From positions 5,771,001 to 5,835,000 of the forward strand of contig OZ024721.1 of the NCBI GenBank assembly GCA_964016875.1: DNA of 64,000 bases. The letters are read 5' to 3'. The position numbers and the translations under genes were made by a program. Origin of the DNA: Fallopia convolvulus. Its lineage: Eukaryota; Streptophyta; Magnoliopsida; Caryophyllales; Polygonaceae. The notes beneath the pieces were generated by a model. It searched no databases. It had not been told where the DNA came from and worked only from the letters and a program-made list of their open reading frames with translations. Positions 43,716 to 54,326 of the stretch are shown piece after piece (position 1 is the stretch's first letter; each line of letters opens with the position of its first letter).

Positions 43716-46175
43716 TGTGGGAATCAGAATCAACAATATGCCCCTCAAAACTGCACTCAAGGTTTTAGACCTGCCTTTCAACCTCGGCCTCAAGCACCAA
43801 ATCAAGGCCCGTCTTTGTCCATGGATGACATGATCCGCACTCTTTCCCAAAGCATGACTACTATGCAACAATCCATGGGGCAATTTCAACAAGAAACCAA
43901 GTCAAGCATCACCAACTTGGATAATCAAATGAGCCAACTTGCAAAGGCGATGAGTAAACTTGAAGCTAGAGATTCCAACCGATTTCCCTCTCAAACGGAG
44001 CTCAATCCCAAGCAAAACGTAAATGCAATATCGTTTCGGAGTGGTAAAGTGTTGGAGATCAAAGCCGAAAAGCAGCCAACGTTGCATGAGAGAGAGGAAG
44101 AGGAGGACGAAAATTCGGAATATGTACAGGTGCCCGAACGCGGTCAAGGAGGCGAGAGCGCGACCGCGCTCTCAGACCTCAAACCACGCCCAGGCAACAA
44201 CAACTCAGATTTGTTGAGCGCGGCCAAGGACGGTGGGAGCGCGATTGCACCCCCGGTGGTTCAGCCCGTGCCTAAGGTCCTGTGCGATGACTCATATAAT
44301 CCTTCGACCTCGGCTCCCAAACCTCTTCCACCATTTCCCAAGGCCTTAAAGGAAACACGAAAGATCGAGAATGACAAAGAGATCTTTGAGACATTTAGCA
44401 AATGCGAGGTGAACATTCCACTTCTCAAGCTTATCAAGAGCATTCCTCGCTATGCTAAATTCTTGAAGGAGTTATGCACGGTCAAGCGGAATCAAAAGCT
44501 AAAGGGGAAGCAAAAGATCAAGGTTAGCGAGCAAATCTCAGCGGTTTTCCAAAGACGAATGCCAAAGAAGTGCGGAGACACAGGTATGTTCACTATTCCT
44601 TGCATCATAGGTGAAACTAAGTTTGAAAAGGCTATGCTAGACTTGGGTGCTTCTATAAATGTCTTGCCTTATTCCATTTATGAATCTCTTGATCTTGGTC
44701 CATTGCATGCAACAAGTGTAGTAATTCAATTGGCCGATAGATCTAATGTTTACCCAAAGGGGATTGTAAAAGATGTGCTTGTTATGGTTGATAAGTTGAT
44801 CTTTGCCGTTGATTTTTATGTATTTGATATGGAACATGACAAGCATGCGTCCCCAATTCTCTTAGGTAGACCATTCTTAAAAACGGACAAAACAAAAATT
44901 GATGTGTGTAGTGGCTCACTAACCATGGAATTTGATGGGGAAAGGGTTGAGTATAATATTTATGATGCCATGAGATTTCCCTATGAAGACAATTCTTTAT
45001 GCTCTATTGATGTTTTAGATACTCTTGTCCAAGATTTTTTTTATATTAATGATCATGATGAATTGAAATCTACTCTTGAGAACTCTGTGGTTAATGATTA
45101 TGAAGTGGAGTTTATGCTAAATGATGACATGCAAGAATTTGTAGCCGAGTTGAACGCTCAATATGAGCGACCACTCTTGTCACCGGGCTCTAAGCCCATA
45201 CCACTAACATTGCCAAGCGAGAAGGTTGTTCCTTCTGTTGTGCAGGCCCCAAAAGTGGAACTCAAGCAACTACCAGACCACCTTAAGTACGCCTTTCTAG
45301 GTGATGGAGTAACCTTGCCAGTGATAATCTCAAACAAGCTGACGGAAGATCAAGAACACCGGTTATTGGATGTGCTAAGGGAGCATAAAACCGCTATAGG
45401 ATGAACCATTGCTGACATTAGAGGAATAAGCCCCTCTACATGTATGCATAGAATCCTATTGGAGGATGAAGCAAAGCCCTCAAGACAACCACAAAGTAGG
45501 TTAAACCCACCCATGATGGAAGTTGTGAAGAAGGAGGTCCTCAAACTTCTTCATGCAGGTATGATTTTTCCAATATACGATAGCAAATGGGTTAGTCCTA
45601 CTCAGGTTGTTCCCAAGAAAGGTGGAAGCACGATCAAGGAGAACCAAGGAGGCAAGCTCATTCCAACAAGAATCCAAACCGGGTGGCGTGTCTGCATCAA
45701 TTACCGTAAGCTTAACACGGTAACCCGTAAGGATCATTTTCCTCTACCTTTTATTGACCAAATGCTTGAGCGACTTGCGGGTCGTTCCTTCTATTGTTTC
45801 TTGGATGGATATTCAGGTTATTTCCAAATAGCCATTGCGCCCGAGGATCAAGAGAAGACGACATTTACTTGCCCATTTGGCACATTCGCCTACCGAAGAA
45901 TGCCATTTGGACTATTTAATGCTCCCGCAACCTTTCAAAGGTGTATGGTTAGTATATTCTCCGAGTACATTGAAAACTTCATTGAAGTTTTTATGGATGA
46001 TTTTACCGTTCATGGGAACGATTTTGACTCTTGTTTAACTCACTTGACAGCTAAAATGATGCCAGGATACTAACCTTTGTCTAAATTCTAAAAAATGTCA
46101 TTTTATGGTAGAGCAAGGCATAGTGTTAGGTCGCATAGTGTCATCTAAAGGCATAGTATTAGCTCATATAGTGTC
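43710..46175 (+). pseudogene. Gag-protease linker, retropepsin and partial reverse transcriptase (element C)
   Basis: The 564-codon frame 43710-45404 has a Gln/Pro-rich linker with a coiled-coil region, the dyad words at 44136/44156 and 44216/44237, the segment PRYAKFLKELCTVKRNQK, the active-site motif DLGASINVLP and PILLGRPFLKTD. A TGA at 45402-45404 replaces a Trp codon of relatives. The frame then continues in RT: RILLEDEAKPSRQPQ, VVPKKGG, WRVCINYRKLN, FLDGYSGYFQIAI, the QDQEKTTFTCPFGTFAYRRMPFGL region and the catalytic FMDDF (about 45995). A frameshift near 46050 puts the thumb (CQDTNLCLN ... CHFMVEQGIVLG) in another frame to about 46170. RNase H and integrase are absent. Confidence 0.87.
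44136..44246. promoter_or_regulatory. Dyad word pairs in coding linker of C
   Basis: GAACGCG 44136 and GAGCGCG 44156 (20 bp; the second within GAGCGCGACCGCGCTC). GAGCGCG 44216 and GAGCGCG 44237 (21 bp). These are the same words as in C's LTR. Confidence 0.5.
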
Positions 46176-46370
46176 ATCTAAATGTTGACCTAATTTGGCT
46201 ATTTTGAAATTGTTCTTATTTTATGCTAATTAATCTTAGGTTAGTGGGGGAAGAAGAGTGATTTGAGTGCTATTATTGTTTATTATTGCTTGTTTGGTGG
46301 ATTGCTCTTGTTGGGGCAATCAAATTTTGCTTGTTTTTTGTGTTTGTGCATTGTGTAGGTGATTTAGGCT

Positions 46371-47962
46371 ATGGTTCGTACTAAAGCTCAATCCACCGCT
46401 CCTACGGGATCGAGACGTACTCAAAGAGTGACCCGAGGAACCCCATCTACAGCTCCAACTGCTGCTCCTTCTTCATCTCGTTCTCGCGCTCCATTTCAAC
46501 ATCCCTCAACGGGAAGTGATATCTCCCCGGCATCTTTGGGAATTCAGTTTGGTGATATGAAGCACTTAGACCGTTTCAATCAGCTGAAGAAACGTGACAT
46601 CAATCCTCCTTGGTATATTGATTGGGATCTAATGGAGGCTTTGGGATTGGCTAGTGGATTGAGGACATGTGAGTGGGGTAATGGGCTTACATGGTTGATT
46701 AACATGATATTGCCAACTTACAGTAGTTTGATTTTGGAATTCATGAGCACTTTGGATGCTCATATATTGGAGGGATGGTTTCAAGGAGTAGGGCGATGCA
46801 ATTTCCAGTTGGAAGGAGTGCAACGGTCCATGATTTTGGATGAGATCAATGCGGTCTTTAGGTTCCCACGATTTCATTATAATGTTGCTCGGTGGGAGTC
46901 TAGAGCCGATTGGATGAATGATGAGCAATGGGCTCAGCTTTCGGGAAGTAACATCTACTTGGCTTCTAGGACGAAGGCTTCTGGGATATCTCATCCGGTG
47001 ATTAGAGTGCTCCAACGTTTCTTTGCTCACACTATCACTGGGCGAGGAGAGGGGGAAAATAATTGTCCTAAGAAGGACATATTTCTGCTTCTTGGTATTT
47101 TGGAGCAATTGATATTGGTGGGTCAATGATGCACAACATGGCTCGAATGGCTAAGAAGAATACAAGAGCGATTACCGTGGGTGGCGTGATCACTAGGCTT
47201 TCCCAACATTTTGAGATTGATTTGGAGCAATGTGTGGGTCGGGTGGATGCTTTGCCAATGAACTTTCCGTTCTTCAACAAGATGAAGGTTCTATACGTGA
47301 AGAATAATCAGTTTTATTGGGTGCTCGGTAATAGCTTTTATACCATGAGGTTGCCTAATCCTTCAAGAGTGGAATTGATGTTTGGATTGGAGAATTCTAA
47401 CACTTGGCTTATTAATCCACAATCCGGTGAGGATGTTTTGGTTAAGGAAGTGTTGGGAGGGACAAAGAAGAGAAAACTAACGAAAAGGCAAGTTGAGGAA
47501 ACTAGCACTTCAATGGATTTGGATGATGAAGAGGAATAGGATGAAGCCTATGCAGCTGAAGCGGATTTAGAGAATTTGGAAGAAGATGAGGAAGATGATG
47601 AAGAGGGTGCTAATGAAGTTACAGAGGAGGCGCCAACCCATGAGCACGGTTTTGAGTGCCAAGGAAGCTACATGTCGACAACACAGTACAATCGTTTGGT
47701 AGAGTTGATGGATGGCCTTTCCACTGAAGTGAGTAGCTTGTCTACTCGTATGGATGGGTTAGCGGCTGATTTCAACCACTTTAGAGGCTATGCGACGAGT
47801 CGCTTTGATTTTGTTGATGAGCAGACACGTTTTCTTCATCATTGGATGGACATGCACACTCCACCACAAGGCTTCCCACCTTATGTCTATCAGCCATATC
47901 CCGGAAACCCTGACCTGGCTTATCTATACCCGGGATATCCACCACCACCACCAGAAGAGTAG
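46371..47962 (+). pseudogene. ATHILA-type accessory ORF of element C, broken
   Basis: About 530 codons: a basic Ser/Thr-rich N terminus (TKAQSTAPTGSRRTQR), an ATHILA-like centre (MILDEINAVFRFPRFHYN and following), an acidic segment (DLDDEEE ... EEDEEDDEEG), a probable coiled coil (about 47680-47850) and a Pro/Tyr-rich tail ending PPPPPEE. A frameshift near 47100 ends the first frame at 47129; the second (47126 on) has TAG at 47537-47539. Architecture parallels B's intact ORF (basic N terminus, ATHILA core, coiled coil, Pro-rich part), but sequence similarity is low. The linker words seen in B are not here. Confidence 0.75.
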
Positions 47963-48020
47963 ATTCTAGAGCGTGCCAACTCTTATGACGAGGTTAGTTT
48001 CTTTTTCTCTTTACTTTTCT

Positions 48021-48042
48021 TTTACTTTGGGGACAAAGTAAA
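48021..48042 (+). other. Hairpin next to an internal polypurine tract (element C)
   Basis: TTTACTTTG (48021-48029) and CAAAGTAAA (48034-48042), perfect 9-bp stem with loop GGGA, then GTTTAAGCATGGGGGAAGG. It lies 59 bp after the accessory ORF. Confidence 0.7.
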
Positions 48043-49450
48043 GTTTAAGCATGGGGGAAGGAGATTCTTTGTTTTGTGATAAGTGCTTAGTTGTAGTTAG
48101 TTCATGTAGTTGCATTTTCATGTTTACTTTATTGGTATGCATTGATTAAAAAGCTTGAAAATTCCAATAAAAATTAAAAAATTCAAAAAATAAAATTAAA
48201 AAAAAATTATTGCATTTTAGGATTCATATTCTCCTTGGAACCACTTGTTTGTTGAGTGAGCATGATTTCATATCCCATGACTTGTTGGTTATTGATGAAA
48301 GTTCTACAAAGAATTGCTTGATTATGAAGGAGTATGCATGAAAGTGAAAATTTGAGTTATTTATGAAGTTCTAACCATTTAATGCCTTGTGAGATCTTTT
48401 GAGCCTTTTATATGCTATATTTGCATGAAAATTCTTGAGTGTATCTCTTTGCTTGTTTAAACTCTAGAACTTGCGTTTAGATTCTTTTTCGAGGCTAGAT
48501 TATATGATTTAAATGCATGATGTAAAAGTGATTGAGGAAAATTTTCTTAAGCTCATTTATATCCTTATCTACCCTACGTTATACCTTTGTTTTTGTAGCC
48601 CATTGTTTTGAGCCTTAGCCTTGATTATTAACTCCACAAAATTTGTTCCTAACCGAATAAGCTTGACCCATATCCAGGAATTAGGATTTGACTAGGGAGT
48701 TTTGTGGGTTATGTGATGTACTTTGGGGTTTGTAATAAAGTTGAAAAAGGTGTAATTGAGGAGAATGTGAAGAGTTGATAAGAAAAGTAAGGATGTTGGG
48801 AAATTTCATCGAAAATCTTATGAGAGAAAGTTTGGTATGATTAGTTGATTGAGGTGAGTTTGTATAAAAATTGCAAAATTGTTCTTGTGAGAGAAGAATG
48901 AAAAAGAATGATTCTCAAATGGAGTTTTGTGGAAAGAAAAAAAAGAGCAATAACAAATAAGTGCTTGAAAGTAAGTAATGGAAGAAAAGGAAAGTAAGTT
49001 TGTGAAGTGTTTTGAGAGTGAGTGATGTTGTAATTTGGGTTTTAGTTGATTCTAGTTCCCGGATTTAGCACCACATGGCTAAATATGATCCTCACCTACT
49101 TGTTTATACCTTGGCCCCGTTACAACCTTGAAAAAGACCTCATGATTTATGTTGTGCATTTAATCATCCGCGGTGGAGATTTAGTACACTGATGCAAGCA
49201 TATGGTAGTTGGCATTCAAAGATTATTTTTGAGCAAAAACACTTGCCTTTTAAACACTTGAGTGTTGAGTGCAAACACATATACCTTGGTGAGGGTTAGA
49301 ATGGATTAATGACTTGGTTTGAAACTTTCGTTTGATGTATGCGACGATTTCATAGTTGAGTTTGAGTTTCTTGAATATGAATTTAAGTCATAGCTTGCTT
49401 GTTTGTTGTATGATTGATTTTATGTCTCGCTTGAGGACAAGCAAGGTTCA
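48043..49450 (+). other. 3' non-coding tail of element C
   Basis: No gene is seen. Colinear with the tails of G and D (phrases such as ttctagaacttgcg, aataagcttgaccca, tggccccgttacaacc, tgcaagcatatggtag). An A-rich run lies at 48170-48210. Confidence 0.65.
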
Positions 49451-49463
49451 AGATGGGGGAATT
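49451..49463 (+). other. Polypurine tract of element C
   Basis: AGATGGGGGAATT immediately precedes the 3' LTR. Confidence 0.7.
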
Positions 49464-50399
49464 TGATAGAGCATATAGTTATAGGTTTTAGAGCATGTTG
49501 ATATTCTCTTTTCATGTATTTCTAGCTAGAGTTTTGTTTTAATTCGTAGTTTAGTTCGGAATCTATGCTCTTTTGTGTTTCATTTCAAGATCATGAGGTG
49601 AGTTTGGTGGATGTTAAGTAAGGGACCGGAGCTATGGAGCTAGGAACGAGTGAAGAGCATTGAAGTATGAAGACATGAGGATAAGCATGGTTAAGGATGA
49701 AGCCAGCACAAGCCATGCTCAGAAGACATGTGCCAACGCCGAGGATTGGAGGTTGCTGAGGCCGGAGCGCGGGGAAGACCGGGTGGAGCGCGACCGCGCT
49801 CCATGGGTGTGTGATCGCGCTTCGGCGCGTTGGTGCGACGCTGACTTTGAGGCTTCCGTGTTATCTTTTAGGCTGACTTTATGTTATTTTAGGATGTTTT
49901 TGGATATGATATAATTACTCTTTTAGGGTTTTATTGGATGGTTATGCTTTATTTTCTACGCTATTCAACTTTAGAGAGATTTTTTGGGAGACAAAACCCT
50001 AGATTGCAAATTTGAAGAGAAACCTAACTCTTGTAAGTTTAACTTCTTTAATGTCGTTTTCTAGCTAATTTCCCATGTCCAACTAGTCAGTTGAAGCTAT
50101 ATGCATGATTGATTGTGAGATTTTGAATTATTTCAACTTGCCTTGACTAGGGGTGCGTTCGTTTCTACTTATTTAGTGCGCTTATAAGCACAAAAATGCT
50201 TATATGCAGAAATAAGCACATAAGCATTGTCGAACACACATTTCTTCCCTATTTTAAGCAACGTGTAAGCACATGCTTATAAGCAAAAAAAAATAATCAA
50301 CACCCCCATGCTTATCGGTTTAAGCATGCTTATACCCCAAAAGTGTAAGCACATGGGCCCCATCCTCAACATTTTAATAATACCCCTCATAAATACTCT

Positions 50400-50950
50400 C
50401 TCTCTCTCCCTTGTCTTCTTCCTCACCCTTCTTCTCCATTAAAAGCTCCATTGAAACTCCATTAAAATCCATTGAAGCTCCCTTGTCTTCCTCACCTTCT
50501 TCTCCATTAAAACCCCCATCTCCTTCACCTCCGTCGCTTCTCTGCCTTGTCAATGTCTACAAATTTCGTCACCCCAGCCCAATTTCATTCAATTGATAAA
50601 AAAACCCAGGAAGGAGAATTCTTCACCGTCGGCGTCGTCCTTCTCTGCCTCGACATGCCCAAGTTCGTTCACCGCCGGACGGAACAACGAACTCGGGAGA
50701 AAGATTCTTCACCACCGAACGGAAAGACGAACTCAGGAGGAAGAATTCTTCACTGCCAAAACCGACCTTCTCTGCCTCGCCAGTCCCCGATATACAGGCC
50801 CAAGTTCATTCAACTGATAAGCAATCCTAGGAAGGAAAACCAGAGAGAGAGGCTAGATGGAACGAGTTGGAGAACTAGAGAGAGGCTAGATGGAACGAGT
50901 TGGAGAACCAGAGAGAGGCTGGACTGAACGACGAACTCGGGAGAAAGAAG
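50400..50950 (+). other. Repetitive coding-like centre of the TIR element
   Basis: A Ser/Pro-rich short frame (50411-50596) and an Arg-rich frame (50547-50927) overlap. The latter includes 33-bp tandem units starting at 50851, 50884 and 50917, which give an 11-residue repeat. Phrases such as gaagaattcttcac also recur. This is more likely captured or low-complexity sequence than a gene. Confidence 0.4.
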
Positions 50951-51299
50951 TCTTCACCTACTGTGTCTGGCTTCTCTGCCTCGTCCATTCATCTGATAAA
51001 CAAGCCCTAGGTAGGAGATGAAGCAGAGAAAGTATTTTTGTTGTTAATGCCAGCCCAATTTCATACAGGCCCAAGTTCATACAAGCCCAAGTTAATACAA
51101 ATTGAATTTTGTTTTATTTATTTTAAGGGTATTTTAGACAATTCCTTATTCTCCCTTTAAAAATAAGCAAACTCTCCAACCGAACACCACTTGCTTACGG
51201 CAGAAATAAGTTTTTACTTATCAGCATCAGAAATAAGTTTTTACTTATCAGCACAATCCACATTAAGTAACTTATCAGCACAAAAAACTTATAAGTAAC

Positions 51300-52674
51300 T
51301 GACGAGCACTTTTACGTCGTTATAAAAGAACTGACAAAGAAAATTCCTAACTTCCTAACCTTAGAAAAGTGGAAGTAAGGGTCGAACCCACAGAGACTCG
51401 GAACATTTGTATTTACGTAATATTACTAAATTAAAGGGGGATTTTGTGATTGTAAACTAAGATCTAAATTATTAAAACTAACTAAAACAAAGCAAGTAAA
51501 TATGATTTAAGATTCAAATATGGAGAAAAGCGTCCAACTAGTTTCGTATCCATTGCATACATGAATTTTGATCCTCGATTATCCTTATTTCAATTTCCCT
51601 TGACTAATCTATTGCGAATTTATGAATTCAAGCTTAAGGTGGTTGTTAATATACACCGTCTTTAACAACCTTTTAACCAATTAACCTAGAAAACCTTCTA
51701 TGTCAGATTGATCATGCAATTAAGTTCAAAGCATTCAATAGAAACAATAATCATGAATTCCACCGTCTATTCATGAAGTCTTGTGATTAAATTCTCCGCC
51801 TTTGATTAACCTTATTCCACCGTCTATAAGTTTAATCAAAGGATTCATGCATGAATAACCAAATTCCACCGTCTATTTAATTATTCTAGTTGTAATTCAA
51901 CCTAGAAGTAGAATAGGTGACCAATCTATTATAATCCTAAGTGAATTTAATCAATCAAGCATGGAGATATTCAATCTAGTCAATGTAAACTAAAATAATT
52001 CAAATCTCACAAACAATCATGCATACAACTTCAACTAACTAGTTGGACATGAGAAAATTAGCTAGACATTGTCATTGAAGAAAAATAAAACTTACAAGAG
52101 TCAAATTGATCTTCAATTGCAAAACTAGGGTTTTGTCTCCCACAAATCTCCAAATTCTTCAAACTTAGAACACAAGAATAATAGATAGCATAATCATCCA
52201 AATAAAACCTAAGAAAGTATTTATATTAAATCTAAAAATATCCAAAAAGCAATACTAAGTCGGCCCACAAGTTCACCCGAGGCCCAAATCATTGCCGCGT
52301 CGTCATGCCAGAGCGCGGTTTGTGACACACCAGAGCGCGGTCGCGCTCTCCCGGATCTTCCCGCGCTGACGCCGCAACAAGTCGGCCCTTCAGAGCGCGG
52401 TCTTGACACTCGATCCGCGGTTTAGCCCTTGGCTCTTGTCTTGTAATTTTGCCTCGGATCTTCACTTCAACGCTTCCTATGCATCCCGAGGTTCCGTCCC
52501 AAGCTTGCATCCACCGTCTTCCACCTTCCGACCTACAAATATGCACAAAGACGCGTAGATTCCGAACTAAACGAAAATAAAACCTAAACTAAAACTTAGA
52601 ACGAAATCCTAGCTAAAAATGCATATAACGGGAATAAAAACATGCTCTAAAACCTATACCTATATGCTCTATCA
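51300..52674 (-). repeat. 3' LTR of element D (full length)
   Basis: TGATAGAGC to CTCGTCA on the sense strand, so both ends resemble those of C. Contains the GC-rich words at 52311-52350. TATA-like TATAAATACTTT lies near 52216 on the sense strand. Confidence 0.9.
52311..52350. promoter_or_regulatory. GC-rich dyad word pair in the LTR of D
   Basis: GAGCGCGGT at 52311 and 52333 (22 bp), the second as GAGCGCGGTCGCGCTC. A third GAGCGCGGT is at 52392. The block is missing from the other LTR. Confidence 0.45.
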
Positions 52675-52689
52675 AATTCCCCCATGCTT
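52675..52689 (-). other. Polypurine tract of element D
   Basis: Sense AAGCATGGGGGAATT adjoins the 3' LTR. Confidence 0.75.
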
Positions 52690-54064
52690 GAACCTTGCTT
52701 GTCCTCAAGCAATACATAAATCCAAAACACACCACAGAAATGCAATCATACATCCACCTCAAATCAAACAAGCATTTCACATATAATCAAAACCCGACCA
52801 AGACTTCTCAGCATGCATTGTAACAAGCAAAAAGTAAAGACCATTCATCCATTCTAGACCTCACCAAGGTAATTTGTGTTTGCACTCAACTCTAAAGTGT
52901 TTAAGGGTATGTGTTTCACTCAAAAATCAACCATGAAAACTAGACTACCATAAGCTTGCATCAGCGTACTAAATCTCCATCGTTGGGGATCAAACACATA
53001 ACAAAAATCATGAGGTCTTTTTAAAGCTTGTAATGGGGCCAAGGTAAAGAGAAATTTGGAAGGGATCATATTTGGCATGTGGTGCTAAATCTGGGATAAA
53101 GAACTAATCTACACCCAAAATTCAACACTTTCTTCTTACAACACTTCCCAACTTCTTTTACCAACTCCATTAACACACTTCTATAAACTTTGTTTCTTTT
53201 TTTTTATTTGCCTCTTCTTCAACTCTTTCTTTGCTTTATGAAGACTACTAACAATTAAACTGAAATTTTGTCTTCGCTTTTGCAATAGACTTTTCATCTT
53301 CATTTTTTTTTCACTTTACTTTGCAACCAAGAGTTTTATCTCCTCTTTTTCCACCTTTTCTTCCAACGCCCCCATACTTATACATAACTCACACAAAACA
53401 AAAACACAACCTAAAGTCCTAAATCTCGAATCCTGGGTCAAGCTTATTAGGCTAGGAAAATTTTGTGGAGTTATCAAAAATAGGCTTAAAGCTCAAAAGA
53501 AATGGGGTGTCAAGAACATGGATCTTGTAAGTTAGGAAGGGAATTAATAGGCTTATAAGAAACATTGCCTCAATCATTTTAATGTCATGTATTCAATCAT
53601 ATAAAGCAGTCTTGACAAAGAGTCATAACGCAAGTTCTAGAGCTAGATAATCATGGTGATACACTCAAGAAATGTAGAGAACAAATATATCATGAAAGGC
53701 CAAAAATATTTCACAAGGCAAATTTTTTTTGTCTAGAACTTCAGAATGAATCAAATACTCAAGCTAAATACATGCTCAGTCCTATAGTTAAGGTAAATAA
53801 TCAATGATCATACTTATATCATATCAACTTCACCATATCATGCAAATCATGGGTTAGAACTTATACTTAACTTAGAAACACAAGAGGAATCAAACAATGG
53901 GGAAATAAGAACCTAAATGCAATATTTTTGTTTTTTTTCAAATTTTTCTGATTTTTTTTCATTTTTCAGGATTTTAATCAATGGATGCAAAAATTTTAAA
54001 TATGACCTAAACTAATGCAAATATATGCAATGCAAAAGTAATTCCCTTCCCCCATGCTTAAAAC
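52690..54064 (-). other. 3' non-coding tail of element D
   Basis: No gene is seen. Colinear with the tail of G. It contains a pyrimidine-rich stretch at 53190-53360. Confidence 0.6.
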
Positions 54065-54084
54065 ATACTTTGTCCCCAAAGTAT
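54065..54084 (-). other. Hairpin next to an internal polypurine tract (element D)
   Basis: ATACTTTG (54065-54072) and CAAAGTAT (54077-54084). Sense loop GGGA, followed by TTTTAAGCATGGGGGAAGGG. Same stem as in G. Confidence 0.65.
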
Positions 54085-54268
54085 AGTAAGAAGTAAAGAG
54101 AAAAGAAAAACTCACAAAGAATCTATTTATCCGGGTTATGCGGCGGAAAATCCGACGGTGGTAGTTCTTCGGGTTATCAATCTTCAGACCTGGGATATCT
54201 AACACACACACACACAAAACTACCAAAAAAGAAAAAGATTATAACTGAAAAACAAAACTACTCTAAAC

Positions 54269-54315
54269 CTTGGGTTGCCTCCCAAGAAGCGCTTGCTTAA
54301 CGTCACTAGCTTGAC
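54269..54315 (-). other. Tandem hairpin after the ORF (element D)
   Basis: Hairpin 2: CTTGGG (54269-54274) with CCCAAG (54281-54286), sense loop AGGCAA. Hairpin 1 is weak here: only GTC/GAC pairs at 54302-54304 and 54313-54315. Joined by GTTAAGCAAGCGCTT. Confidence 0.5.
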
Positions 54316-54326
54316 TCTTAGCTTGA

